From HGM04593 sp045657945 (GTDB lineage: Bacteria > Bacteroidota > Bacteroidia > Bacteroidales > Bacteroidaceae): a stretch of DNA of 64,000 bases. The notes under the pieces were generated by a model. That model worked only from the letters and a program-made list of their open reading frames with translations, had not been told where the DNA came from and made no database searches. The position numbers and the translations under genes were made by a program. The stretch spans positions 14,298-78,297 of the forward strand of contig JAZOUB010000039.1 of assembly GCA_045657945.1 (NCBI GenBank), given 5' to 3'. Below, piece after piece: positions 52,552 through 61,800 of this stretch (positions within the stretch are counted from its first letter, which is position 1; every line of letters begins with the position of its first letter).

Positions 52552-52582
52552 CAAAAATAGCAACAAACGAGCGGAAAAGAAA
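52552..52582 (-). promoter_or_regulatory. Promoter for the DUF6359 secreted protein
   Basis: Minus strand TTTC-N19-TATTTTTG, one mismatch from the consensus, 64 bp before the ATG. A second TATTTTTG is at 52636-52643, so tandem promoters are possible. Confidence 0.5.
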
Positions 52583-52662
52583 AAACTTGCTTTTATCTTT
52601 TCGCTGCGAGTGCAGTCTATGTTCGCAGTTTACTGCAAAAATAGCAAAACTTTTTGTACCTA

Positions 52663-52857
52663 TTTAGAAGTTGTTTAAATTTTTAAAACGTATTTTATTA
52701 TAGAAACTGGCTATTTCGCCGTTTTTTATATTCAAAAACGTCTGTTTCTTTCTTTTTCGCAGTTACATAGCCCGCTATGTGCCCTTGAAAAATAAATAAA
52801 CATCCAATTTTTGCTCTATAAAAAACTTGGCGATATAAATTTAAACAGCTTCTTAAA
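52663..52857. mobile_element. 195-bp MITE-like element with imperfect terminal inverted repeats
   Basis: Ends TTTAGAAGTTGTTTAAATTT and AAATTTAAACAGCTTCTTAAA are inverted copies of about 20 bp (one indel, one mismatch). The AT-rich interior has no transposase. ACATAGC-CCG-CTATGT forms an internal hairpin near 52770. Confidence 0.55.
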
Positions 52858-52966
52858 TAATAGCAGAATTATTTTTCCGGATTTTTTATATCTCTGTTTT
52901 GCCGGTATCTGCTGTTTTTCTCTTCTTGCAATCTCTGTATTGTGATTAATAAAATACATTAAAATA

Positions 52967-52997
52967 GTTGCTTTGTGAGAAAAAATACCTATCTTTG
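52967..52997 (+). promoter_or_regulatory. Promoter of the putative SRP RNA
   Basis: GTTG-N19-TATCTTTG, a nearly perfect Bacteroidetes promoter on the plus strand. Transcription would begin near 53005, about 45 nt upstream of the conserved RNA body, with a small GGGA-AGCG-TCCC hairpin and T-run in that leader. Confidence 0.65.
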
Positions 52998-53051
52998 CAA
53001 AGCATTCGGGAAGCGTCCCCTTTTTCTATGCAGTAAAATACAAAAGTATAT

Positions 53052-53147
53052 GGGTAAGTCCTATACGGCCAGCTCCTGACAAATCCTCCAGGGCTTGACC
53101 GCAGCAAAGGTAGTCGGTTGTAGCGGCGCGATGTAGGTAGCTTACCC
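53052..53147 (+). ncRNA. ffs: Signal recognition particle RNA, small bacterial type (probable)
   Basis: A 96-nt rod-like structure closes with GGGTAAG / CTTACCC. Further nested stems are CCTATA/TGTAGG, GCC-GCT/AGC-GGC, CTGAC/GTCGG and CCT/AGG. The apical part CCAGGGCTTGACCGCAGCAA contains the CAGG...AGCA internal-loop pattern expected opposite the tetraloop of SRP RNA. The promoter at 52967-52997 supports transcription. No coding frame explains the sequence. SRP RNA binds Ffh for co-translational targeting; identification is from memory of the family pattern. Confidence 0.6.
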
Positions 53148-53231
53148 ACCCATGAGGGCAACTGAAAAGATTTTTTTGGTTGTCCTCTCTTTTTATTGAA
53201 GATATGGGACAAGGGAGAGGCTAACGGCTCT

Positions 53232-54323
53232 TTATCCCCCTCTTGATTTTCTCCAAAAAAAGTGCCAAATCTTGAAATAGGGACTCCATAGAGCTTCCGA
53301 AGGATAATGGGAAACAAGTCGCCTGGTGCGTTGAAGGCTGTTGCCGAAGTGTTCAAGCTCTTTCTCTTTGCTCACCATCTTGTAGCGGTTGTCGTAACGC
53401 CCGAAGTTTCCAGCCTTCATCACTTCGTCGAGCAGGAATTCTCCCTCTTTTCTGTCGGGAGGCAATACAAGGCTCTTCTCGTCCATTCCAAAAACTGTAG
53501 CCATTATATGCATCATTGCCGATGTGAACTTTCTGAGGTTGATGCAATCGAGCATTTTCAAGAACTCCTTTTGCTCTTCATCGGAGATCTCCTGCTTCAG
53601 CACAAAGTAATAGTCCATAAGTTGACGCAGGCCAATGCCTTCCTGGAAAAGATGCCGGTATATATGCAACAGTATGTATATCCTGTTGAACAGCGCTGTA
53701 GGCACGGGGAACTCTCCCTCTTTGGTGGCTGTCGGATTGTTGTATACCTGTTCGGAATATTTTTTGAAGAATTTCTGTAATCGTCTGTTACCAAATGGGT
53801 TATACATCCACGACGGTGTGAAATGTACTTCTATTTCTGTGTCTTTTGCAATTGGGAAATCGACATGGTGATATACGGGCTTGCTCTCCGGTATATAATG
53901 CCTTACATACTCAAGTATCTTCCTGCTGTCACCTTCGAGCCATATGTCGATATCGCCCGGTGTCCTTAAGTATGGAGCAGGGTAGAGCTGTGCAAGGCCT
54001 TGCCCTTTGAGTATGCAGTTGCGGAAACCTTCCTTGCGGAACTTCTCCGAGACTAATGTACACTTTCTGTTCAGCTCGATATTCTTTTTCTTGATGATTT
54101 CGGTGAGGTGAAACCATTTAAGGAGTATCTCCTTTGGTGGGCGTTGCACGGCCGGGAGCCTCTCGATTCCTGCAAACGTGATTCCGATGATTGTCTGTTT
54201 GCCGGATAGTTCGAACAGCTCTTTCCATTGCAATTCAGAAACGGCACAAGATAATTGCTCTCTTGTGCCTATTCCGCATTGTATGAGTTCGAAAAAAATG
54301 TCAATCGTAGATGTTCTCTGCAT
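53232..54323 (-). CDS. NTP_transf_5-family nucleotidyltransferase, copy 2
   Basis: 363 residues, paralogous to 22330-23448 over the full length. NCILKGQGLAQLYPAP, TPGDIDIWLEGD (paired catalytic Asp) and DTEIEVHFTPSW (third acidic position) are conserved, as are the PPKEILLKW and KIWHFFWRKSRG segments. It begins 13 bp after the second cytidylyltransferase/GHMP fusion gene. There is no small acidic protein here, unlike copy 1. Catalytic residues look intact in both copies, so neither appears to be a decayed duplicate. Confidence 0.85.
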   Translation of the reverse strand: MQRTSTIDIFFELIQCGIGTREQLSCAVSELQWKELFELSGKQTIIGITFAGIERLPAVQRPPKEILLKWFHLTEIIKKKNIELNRKCTLVSEKFRKEGFRNCILKGQGLAQLYPAPYLRTPGDIDIWLEGDSRKILEYVRHYIPESKPVYHHVDFPIAKDTEIEVHFTPSWMYNPFGNRRLQKFFKKYSEQVYNNPTATKEGEFPVPTALFNRIYILLHIYRHLFQEGIGLRQLMDYYFVLKQEISDEEQKEFLKMLDCINLRKFTSAMMHIMATVFGMDEKSLVLPPDRKEGEFLLDEVMKAGNFGRYDNRYKMVSKEKELEHFGNSLQRTRRLVSHYPSEALWSPYFKIWHFFWRKSRGG

Positions 54324-54336
54324 TTCTCTCTCTTTG

Positions 54337-55473
54337 TCAGTTACGTCTTATACGTATCTGGATGGCGTTCTCAATGGGGGTGTCATTGACTATTATGATA
54401 TATCCGCCACCTCCTGCGCCCGAAATCTTTATACCTTTTACATTGTCGATGTACTTTTTAATGGCTTCCAAAACATATTCGGGTGCCATATTCGGGAACA
54501 TTGCTATCTGTGCCTTGAACGATTCAGTTGTGTATTTTCCCCAATCGTCGATGTTCTTCTCTGTAATGCCTTTCCAGCAGTTCTTTGCAGCCGATGCCAA
54601 TGCTTCGATTTTCTTTTTTGTGATATCTGTGTTTTCAAGCACGTTGTAGTTGCCTTTGCGCGGAGACAATGGAATCAGCCAGATATTCTTTTCAATAAAG
54701 TCGAGTAGCTCGCTGTCGCGGACATTCTCAATATTCTTTGGCCAGTAGCCGTTATCGTAGTCGAGCCTGTTGAGTCCCGGCATGACAATGCCTATTGAAT
54801 CTTGCGAGCCGCTTACATATTTGCATCCCGGTGGGTTCTCAAAGCAGAACAGTGTCTTTGCAAGCACCTCTTTGTCTCCTGCCGGTATGTTTACATGCCA
54901 TAAATCGATGGCTGCCTTGCGTGATGAGGTACTCATTCCGCTGCGGTCGTTGAATTCGTAATCGGGCTCAATGGAAATTGTTATCACCGGACCGCCTGCA
55001 ATCTCATTTACATAAAGCTGGTCGAGCCATCCACCGGCAAGGTCTATCCTGTACGGGATGTTGCATTCCTGTCTGAGTGCCGTGGTAGAACGTCTCGGCA
55101 AGCCGGCTTCGGGAATACGTTTGCTCACAACAAGTTCAATACCGTTCTCCTTGCAGAATTTTTCCTTTTCGGGTGTGTATCCGTCCGTATTCACGAAGAA
55201 GATATCTGGCTTCAGCTCTTTCACATCGTCGGCAAAGTCCATTATTCCGTTGCCTCTGTTAACGAACGCGTCTTTTACGTACCTTATTGACTTGACCATG
55301 TAAAGACGTTCTTCCTCTGTGTTTATGGTCTTTCTGTTCTTCAAATCGTGTATGGTCTTGTCGGAACCGATGCCTACATAAAGGTCACCGTGTGTTGCAG
55401 CCTCCTTGAAGAATGCTACATGTCCGGAATGAAGCATGTCGTAGCAGCCTGAAACAAAAACTTTCTTGCTCAT
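54337..55473 (-). CDS. Cytidylyltransferase/GHMP-kinase fusion, copy 2
   Basis: 378 residues, the same length as copy 1, with most positions identical by eye. HxGH motif CYDMLHSGHVAFF, STTALRQE, GHMP motif 1 IPYRIDLAGGWLDQ, the altered phosphate loop PPGCKYVSGSQDSIG and motif 3 KISGAGGGGYIIIV are all present. Downstream of the Wzc-like kinase by 29 bp, so this copy belongs to an exopolysaccharide-type operon. Both copies keep all motifs, which suggests separate regulation or substrates rather than redundancy. Confidence 0.87.
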   Translation of the reverse strand: MSKKVFVSGCYDMLHSGHVAFFKEAATHGDLYVGIGSDKTIHDLKNRKTINTEEERLYMVKSIRYVKDAFVNRGNGIMDFADDVKELKPDIFFVNTDGYTPEKEKFCKENGIELVVSKRIPEAGLPRRSTTALRQECNIPYRIDLAGGWLDQLYVNEIAGGPVITISIEPDYEFNDRSGMSTSSRKAAIDLWHVNIPAGDKEVLAKTLFCFENPPGCKYVSGSQDSIGIVMPGLNRLDYDNGYWPKNIENVRDSELLDFIEKNIWLIPLSPRKGNYNVLENTDITKKKIEALASAAKNCWKGITEKNIDDWGKYTTESFKAQIAMFPNMAPEYVLEAIKKYIDNVKGIKISGAGGGGYIIIVNDTPIENAIQIRIRRN

Positions 55474-55502
55474 TATACAGAAATGTTTGATTTGTTGAGT
55501 TT

Positions 55503-57935
55503 CTACTTCTTTTTCTTTTTTGTTGTGCCGTATGCATATCCGCCGTAATGGTAGCCGTAACGGTAGCCGTAACGGTAACCGTATTTGCTGCCTTCGGTGT
55601 CGACTGCATTGACAATTATGGCAAGATTCTTCATCTTGTTCTCGGTGTAGATGTCCTCTATCTCATTGAGCATAGAACGCTCAAGAAGACCGACACGTAC
55701 CAGGAAGAACGTGCTGTGGGCAAACTTCTCGATGATATGCGTGTCTGCGACAATATCTACAGGCGGACAGTCAATCAATATATATGTATACTGTTCCTTG
55801 ACCTCATTGATGAGCTTTTCAAAACGGTCCGATTCCAAAAGCTCTGTAGGATTCGGAGGTATTGTTCCCACCGGTATGATGTGCAGGTTGCTGTACTTCT
55901 CGTCCACGATTGTTACCTCCTTGGCACTGTTCTTATCCTTGGCAAGGTAGTTGCTGAGACCGGTATCGGGCGACTGCACGTAATTTGACAACGATGCATG
56001 TCGCATGTCACCGTCGATGAGCAGGACCTTTTCGCCTTTTATGGCGAGACTTATTGCTGTGTTCAATATACAGAATGTCTTTCCGCTGCCGGGGTTGAAC
56101 GAACTGTAGATGATAATGTTGCTACTCTTGTCGCGAGTCATGAACTCGATGTTTGTTCTCAGAACGCGGAATGCTTCGTTTATGATGTTTCGGCTTCCGT
56201 CTCTCACGGCAACGGTAATCTTCTCTTTCTTCTTGCTTTCCTTTCGTCCCTTTTCTTCTTCCTCGTCGTCGTAGTAGCTCTTTATCAGAGGAATTTCTCC
56301 AATGACGGGTACTGTGAGCCCGTCAAGGTCTTTGCGTCCTCTTACCTTTGTGTTGGATACCTCTTTTAAAACAAGAATTACTGTCGGTATTAGCAAGCCT
56401 ATAGCCAAGGCGGTGCCGAGTATCCTGTTCTTGAGCGGTGCAGTGGGTATAAGGCTTCCTGTGGGTGGTGTGATGATACGTGTCTTGTATGCGGTAAATG
56501 CCTGTGACAGCTGGTTTTCTTCGCGCTTCTGGAGCAAGAACAGATAGAGCTTCTCCTTAACACTCTGTTCTCGTTCGGCGCTTGCCAGGAATGTTGTATG
56601 GTCGGGGTTCTTGGCAATCTCTTTCTCGGTTGCCTCGATTTCCTTGTCTAATGCCGCTATTTGTGTGTTGAGTATTCTTATGTGTGTCTCGATTGATGAG
56701 AGAAGTGCCTCGCGCATTGATGCAATCTCCATGTCGGCTTCCTTAATCACCGGGCTGTTTCCGCTGCTGTTTCCGGCTTTTATGTTTCTCTCCATCATCT
56801 TGTTGTTGTATGCAGATATCTGGGAGTTTATGTTTGAATTGCTGAGGCCGGCACTCATTGCGAGCAGGCCGGTGTCTTTGCTCTTTTCTCTGATTTCATC
56901 AAGAAGCGAGTGGGCGTATGCAAGTTCATCCATTACATTCTCCTTTTTCTTTCTTGTCTCTTTGTTCTTTGCCATGTATGTCGAAATGGCGGAGTTCAAG
57001 TCGGGCAAAAGGTTCTCGCCTTTGAACGAAGAGATGCTGTTGTCAACAGTGTCGAGTTCTGCACTGATGTACTTCAAGCGCTCGTTGATGAACTTCTCGG
57101 TTCCTGCTGCGGCTCTGTTCTTGTCCTTGACCCAATTGTCGTTGTAAACTTCGACCAATGTCTTGAGTATGTCATCGGCACGCTCGATGGAGAGGTCGCT
57201 GATGGACATGGTGATGATTTCGCTGTCTTCGTTTTCAAGTATATATGATACCTTGCTGCCGTACAATGCCGCTGCATTCTGCAATCCTATTTGTTTTACA
57301 AGGACGGTCATCTTCTCTTTGAAATGGCATTGCATGTTGCGCTCAAGAATGATGTCACCGAGAGGTGTGGATGCTATGGTTACGGTGTCGTTCCCGAAAC
57401 TGCCCTTGACGGGTGACTGCTTCTCTATGTTTCTTCCTTTAAAGCCATGCATTGTGAATTCGCCCTCCGGCGTTATATCGATGCTCAGTGCTGCGGGCTC
57501 GTCAATGCCTATGTCGCACAGAGTAACCTTGACAGGAAGCGATTCTCCATAAAGCGTGTTCAGGTGGAATATTCCCTCGCTCTGATATTCCATGTTCAAG
57601 CGCAGCCTGCGCACTGCCTCGACGATGGTTTCAGGTGCCTTGAATGTATATATTTCATTGTATGCATTCAGGGACGGACGGAATGTTCCCATGTTTGCAA
57701 AATTCTCCATCTGCTCATCGATGCTGCTGCCTCTTTGTTTTGACTTGATGAGAATTTCGCTGTATCTTGTATATACATTGGGTGTTGTCGCTATGTCGTA
57801 CAATGCATATGTCAGTGTTATGGTCAGCGATATGGCAAACCAATACCACCTCGACAGGCAGATGTAAAAAATCTCACCAATGCTGTAATTGCTTACGGGA
57901 CGTTTCTGCTTTGGGGTTCTCTGTTGGGGTTTCAT
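55503..57935 (-). CDS. Wzc/CapB-like polysaccharide co-polymerase tyrosine kinase
   Basis: 810 residues from MKPQQRTPKQKRPV (ATG at 57933-57935). Two transmembrane helices (about 29-49, FAISLTITLTYALYD; about 510-530, ILGTALAIGLLIPTVILVL) bracket a periplasmic Wzz-like coiled-coil domain. The cytoplasmic BY-kinase part has Walker A NPGSGKTFCIL (about 620), LLIDGDMRHASL (Walker A') and YILIDCPPVD (Walker B). It ends in a repeated Tyr/Gly tail (YGYRYGYRYGYHYGGYAYG), the autophosphorylation cluster. It controls chain length and export of a surface polysaccharide; the downstream fusion and NTP_transf_5 genes are in the same operon. Confidence 0.92.
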   Translation of the reverse strand: MKPQQRTPKQKRPVSNYSIGEIFYICLSRWYWFAISLTITLTYALYDIATTPNVYTRYSEILIKSKQRGSSIDEQMENFANMGTFRPSLNAYNEIYTFKAPETIVEAVRRLRLNMEYQSEGIFHLNTLYGESLPVKVTLCDIGIDEPAALSIDITPEGEFTMHGFKGRNIEKQSPVKGSFGNDTVTIASTPLGDIILERNMQCHFKEKMTVLVKQIGLQNAAALYGSKVSYILENEDSEIITMSISDLSIERADDILKTLVEVYNDNWVKDKNRAAAGTEKFINERLKYISAELDTVDNSISSFKGENLLPDLNSAISTYMAKNKETRKKKENVMDELAYAHSLLDEIREKSKDTGLLAMSAGLSNSNINSQISAYNNKMMERNIKAGNSSGNSPVIKEADMEIASMREALLSSIETHIRILNTQIAALDKEIEATEKEIAKNPDHTTFLASAEREQSVKEKLYLFLLQKREENQLSQAFTAYKTRIITPPTGSLIPTAPLKNRILGTALAIGLLIPTVILVLKEVSNTKVRGRKDLDGLTVPVIGEIPLIKSYYDDEEEEKGRKESKKKEKITVAVRDGSRNIINEAFRVLRTNIEFMTRDKSSNIIIYSSFNPGSGKTFCILNTAISLAIKGEKVLLIDGDMRHASLSNYVQSPDTGLSNYLAKDKNSAKEVTIVDEKYSNLHIIPVGTIPPNPTELLESDRFEKLINEVKEQYTYILIDCPPVDIVADTHIIEKFAHSTFFLVRVGLLERSMLNEIEDIYTENKMKNLAIIVNAVDTEGSKYGYRYGYRYGYHYGGYAYGTTKKKKK

Positions 57936-58030
57936 GTTTGTATATATTGTCTTTTGGAGCACAGGCGAGTGGGATACGAAGCTCTGTCCGATATCTCACG
58001 GCGAGTGCGGTCTGTTATCGCAAATTATTG

Positions 58031-58061
58031 CAAAGATAACAATAAGTTATATAAAAATAAA
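58031..58061 (-). promoter_or_regulatory. Promoter of the Wzc-like operon
   Basis: Minus strand TTTA-N19-TATCTTTG, an exact -7 element with one mismatch in -33. The ~95-nt leader between it and the ATG at 57935 has no coding sense. The rest of the 57936-58345 gap, apart from the histone promoter, holds nothing recognised. Confidence 0.6.
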
Positions 58062-58308
58062 AAGCTTGCTTTGTTTTTTGCATATTATTTTTGAAATTTA
58101 TATAAACGGCATTCTCTTTTTTATATGTTTTGTCTGTTTGCCGATGTCCTATGTGGACGGTTTTGAATCACGCTTGTCTTGCGTTTGTGTGGCTCTCTGT
58201 ATTAGCCATTTAAGGTGGTGAAGGGAGTGTCATGGGGGTGAAAAAGAACTTTTTTCAAGAAAAAATGCAAAAAAAGCATCATTTATGCCTTGTTATAATG
58301 ATTTTTGT

Positions 58309-58316
58309 TATCTTTG
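58309..58316 (+). promoter_or_regulatory. -7 box for the histone H1-like gene
   Basis: TATCTTTG, exact to consensus, 30 bp upstream of the ATG; no exact TTTG at N19. Confidence 0.55.
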
Positions 58317-58345
58317 TGCATCGTTAACCAAAAACAGAAGATATT

Positions 58346-58519
58346 ATGAAAGAACTTTTTGAGAAAATTCAGGAGACTTATGCTGCGTTTGCGGCTGATG
58401 CAACAGCTCAGGTAGAGAAGGGTAACAAGGCTGCAGGTACACGTGCGCGTAAGGCATCTTTGGAGCTTGAGAAGGCTATGAAGGCTTTCCGTAAGGCTTC
58501 TATCGAGGCTGCAAAGTAA
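58346..58519 (+). CDS. Histone H1-like DNA-binding protein
   Basis: 57 residues (MKELFEKIQETYAAFAADA...), Ala/Lys/Glu-rich and mostly helical: AAGTRARKASLELEKAMKAF and RKASIEAAK at the end. It resembles the short Hc1/histone H1-like proteins that are highly expressed and nearly universal in Bacteroides and relatives. A good -7 box and a terminator (58537) frame the gene. Probably chromatin-associated in the nucleoid. Confidence 0.9.
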   Translation: MKELFEKIQETYAAFAADATAQVEKGNKAAGTRARKASLELEKAMKAFRKASIEAAK

Positions 58520-58536
58520 TTCCTGATTAAGGATTT

Positions 58537-58569
58537 AGAATAAGAGCCGCTTTTGGCGGCTCTTATTCT
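58537..58569 (+). terminator. Terminator after the histone H1-like gene
   Basis: AGAATAAGAGCCGC / GCGGCTCTTATTCT stem of 14 bp with a 5-base loop, 18 bp beyond the stop. Confidence 0.85.
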
Positions 58570-58782
58570 TTATATAATAATGTCGGGCGTGCAGTTGCCG
58601 GTGATGCCGGATGCTGCTCTCCTGTGGTCTCTTTGGCTTTGTCGGAGAGGCTTTTTGTGGCTGTCTGCATATTGCATAGTATATATCTTCTGAATCATGT
58701 CTGGTGTACTTCCGGTGTACATGAATTCTGTTTGCTTCGTTTTCTCCAAGTAAAATTTTAATATATAGAAAAATATTGTTAT

Positions 58783-58802
58783 TTTTACAAAGTTTTGTAA
58801 AA
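58783..58802. promoter_or_regulatory. Palindrome upstream of the GH2 gene, possible operator
   Basis: TTTTACAAAGTTTTGTAAAA, a near-perfect palindrome 62 bp before the GH2 ATG. Adjacent TATTTTTA is close to a -7 box. The remainder of 58570-58864 is AT-rich with no gene seen. Confidence 0.35.
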
Positions 58803-58864
58803 TGCGTGCCATGTGTACGTATTGTCGCGGTAATAATAGATGGAAATATTAATATAACTATTTT

Positions 58865-61800
58865 ATGAAAAAACAAATTTTTGTAGCAGTTCTGGCATCT
58901 ATAGCTTTTGCTTCGTCAAGCTATGCCCAGAATCTGAAAGGTTTTGCTTATGGCGATGTGGAGTCTCCACGTGGCTATAACTATGTAAAAGGCCAGGAGC
59001 CGGGTCTTGCAGAGTGGGAGTCGCCCACAGAACTTTCTCTGAATAAGGAGCAACCTAAGGCTTGGTTCTTTACCTTTGATAATGAGGAGGCTGCACGCAA
59101 GGTGCTTCCCGAGAACAGCAAGTACTATATCTCACTTGACGGAACATGGAGTTTCAATTGGGTGGGAAATCCCTGGGAACGCCCGGTTGATTTCTTCAAG
59201 CCGGGATACGATGTTTCGGGCTGGGATAAGGTGCAGGTGCCTATGAACTGGAACGTTTATGGTCTGCAGCCCGACGGCTCGCAGAAGTACGGTATGCCTA
59301 TATATACCAATCAGAAGGTTATCTTCCATCATCAGGTGGCTGTAGGCGACTGGAAGGGCGGTGTAATGCGCGAACCCTCAAAGGAATGGGCTACATACAA
59401 GAACCGCAATGAGGTTGGTTCTTACCGTCGTACTTTTACAGTTCCTGCAAATTGGGACGGCCGCGAGGTGTATATAAACTTCGATGGTGTCGATTCTTTC
59501 TTCTATCTTTGGATAAACGGCAATTATGTGGGATTCTCAAAGAACTCACGCAACCTTGCCGCGTACAATATCACAAAGTATCTTGTCGAGGGCGAGAATG
59601 TCGTTGCAGTCGAGGTCTACCGTAACAGCGACGGCTCGTTCCTTGAGGCACAGGATATGTTCCGTCTTCCCGGTATCTTCCGCACTGTGTCATTGACATC
59701 TACCAACCCTGTCGAGCTGCGCGATATCCGCGTGCGCACAGACCTTGATGCTCAGTACAAGGATGCTGTTGCAAATATTGAGGTGGATGTACGCAACCTC
59801 ACTGCAAAGAAAATAAAGAAGTATCAGGTTAAGGTACAGCTCTACAAGAACGCTCTCTACAGCGATGATAACGAGATTGTCGAGGATGCGACAATGACAA
59901 TGCCTCTTGAGTTGTTGCTCGCCGGCGATACAAAGACCTTGAAACTTGACATGCCTGTAGCAGACCCTGAAAAGTGGAGTGCCGAGGAGCCTAACCGCTA
60001 TACATTGGTTGACTCTTTGCTCGACAAGAAGGGTAACGTACTCGAGACAGCATCGACATACATGGGATTCCGTGAGATTGAAATCCGCGAGACTAAGGCC
60101 GAGGATGATGAGCTCGGTCTGGCAGGACGCTACTACTACCTTAACGGCAAACCTATCAAGATGAAGGGTGTGAACCGTCACGAGAACAACATCCATACAG
60201 GTCACTATGTCACACGCGAGCAGATGGAGAAGGAGGTATTCCTCATGCTCCAGGGAAATATCAACCACGTGCGTAACTCACACTATCCCGATGCTCCATA
60301 CTGGTACTATCTCTGTGACAAGTATGGTATCTATCTTGAGGACGAGGCTAATATAGAGAGCCATGAGTATTACTATGACAAGGAGTCTCTTTCTCATGTT
60401 CCCGAGTTCCTTGACGCTCACATTGCACGCGTAATGGAGATGGCTCATGCAACAATCAACAGCCCTTCAGTCTGCATCTGGTCACTCGGTAACGAGGCCG
60501 GCCCGGGCGAGAACTTCGTTAAGGCTTATGATGTGCTCAAGGCATTCGACGCTTCACGCCCGGTTCAGTATGAGCGAAACAACAGCATTGTGGATATGGG
60601 TTCTAACCAGTATCCTTCAATCGCGGCAACACGTAATGACGTTAAGGGACAGAACCCTTATGTGAAGTATCCTTTCCACATCTCGGAATATGCCCACTCG
60701 ATGGGTAATGCCGGTGGTGGTCTTGCCGATTACTGGGAGGCTATCGAAAGCACAAACTTCTACATCGGCGGTGCTATATGGGACTGGACCGATCAGGCTT
60801 TCTGGCATTACGACTCAATTGGCAAGAGCAACTATTATGCATATGGCGGTGATTTCGGTGACCGTCCTACAGACTTCACATTCTGTATGAACGGTGTAAT
60901 GTTCCCCGACCACACTCCGAAGCCCGAGTATTACGAGGTGAAGAAGGTTTATCAGAACGTTGGTGTGAAGATGCTCGACAACGGCGAGGTTGAAATCTTC
61001 AACAAGCGCTACTTCAACTGCTTGTGCGACCTCGATATCAAGTTCTCTCTTTGGGAGGATGGCAAGCGCATTGATTCCTACTTCATGCCGGGCATGAAGA
61101 TTGCTCCCCGTACAGCAAAGAACGTGAAACTCAAATTCAACAAGGCAAAGTTTGCCGACAACAAGGAATATTTCGTAAAGGTTGAGTTCCTTTTGAAGAA
61201 GGATATGCCTTGGGCAAAGAAGGGTTATGTTCAGATGGATGAGCAGTTGCCTTTGAAGGCGGCAGTAAAGAGTGCATTCATTGCCGATGTCGCAAATAAT
61301 GGTACTAAGGTAACTGTGGAGAATGACAAGGCTGCGGCACAGACAATCCTTACAGGTGCTGATAACGCTTTCAGGATTGTATTTGACAACAATAAGGGAT
61401 TGTTCTACAGCGTAGATTATGCCGGAACAACAATTCTTGAGGGTGGCAAGTCTATGAAAATGAGTGCATTCCGTGCTCCGGTCGACAACGATACATGGTT
61501 CTTCAACCGTTGGTTTGCTATCGGCCTGCACAATCTTGAGGACAGCGTTCTGTCGTTCACAAGCAAGAAGAATAAGGACGGTTCTGTTGTGCTCCAGTAT
61601 ATCGTGCGCACACAGGCAAAGCACCAGGCAACATGCAACCGTTTGCCGAACAGCAGCTTTGAGATTGTTGAATCTGAGCACGAAATGGCACCTGCAGCGT
61701 TCCACTTCATCTCAAACAGAATATGGACTGTATATCCCGACGGTTCGGTAGAACTCAATAGCGTTATCGTAGGTTCTGAAGCAAGTCAGATTGTAGCACG

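Noticed and set aside
52946..53356. 136-residue minus-strand reading frame across the RNA gene
   Set aside because: Composition is unlike a protein, it overlaps the NTP_transf_5 coding end and the structured RNA, and it has no promoter.
58535..58876. 113-residue minus-strand frame between the histone H1-like and GH2 genes
   Set aside because: Low-complexity basic sequence that runs through the histone terminator; no family or promoter.
60815..61705. 296-residue minus-strand frame inside the GH2 gene
   Set aside because: Antisense to a clearly conserved enzyme; Cys/Leu-rich artefact of codon bias.
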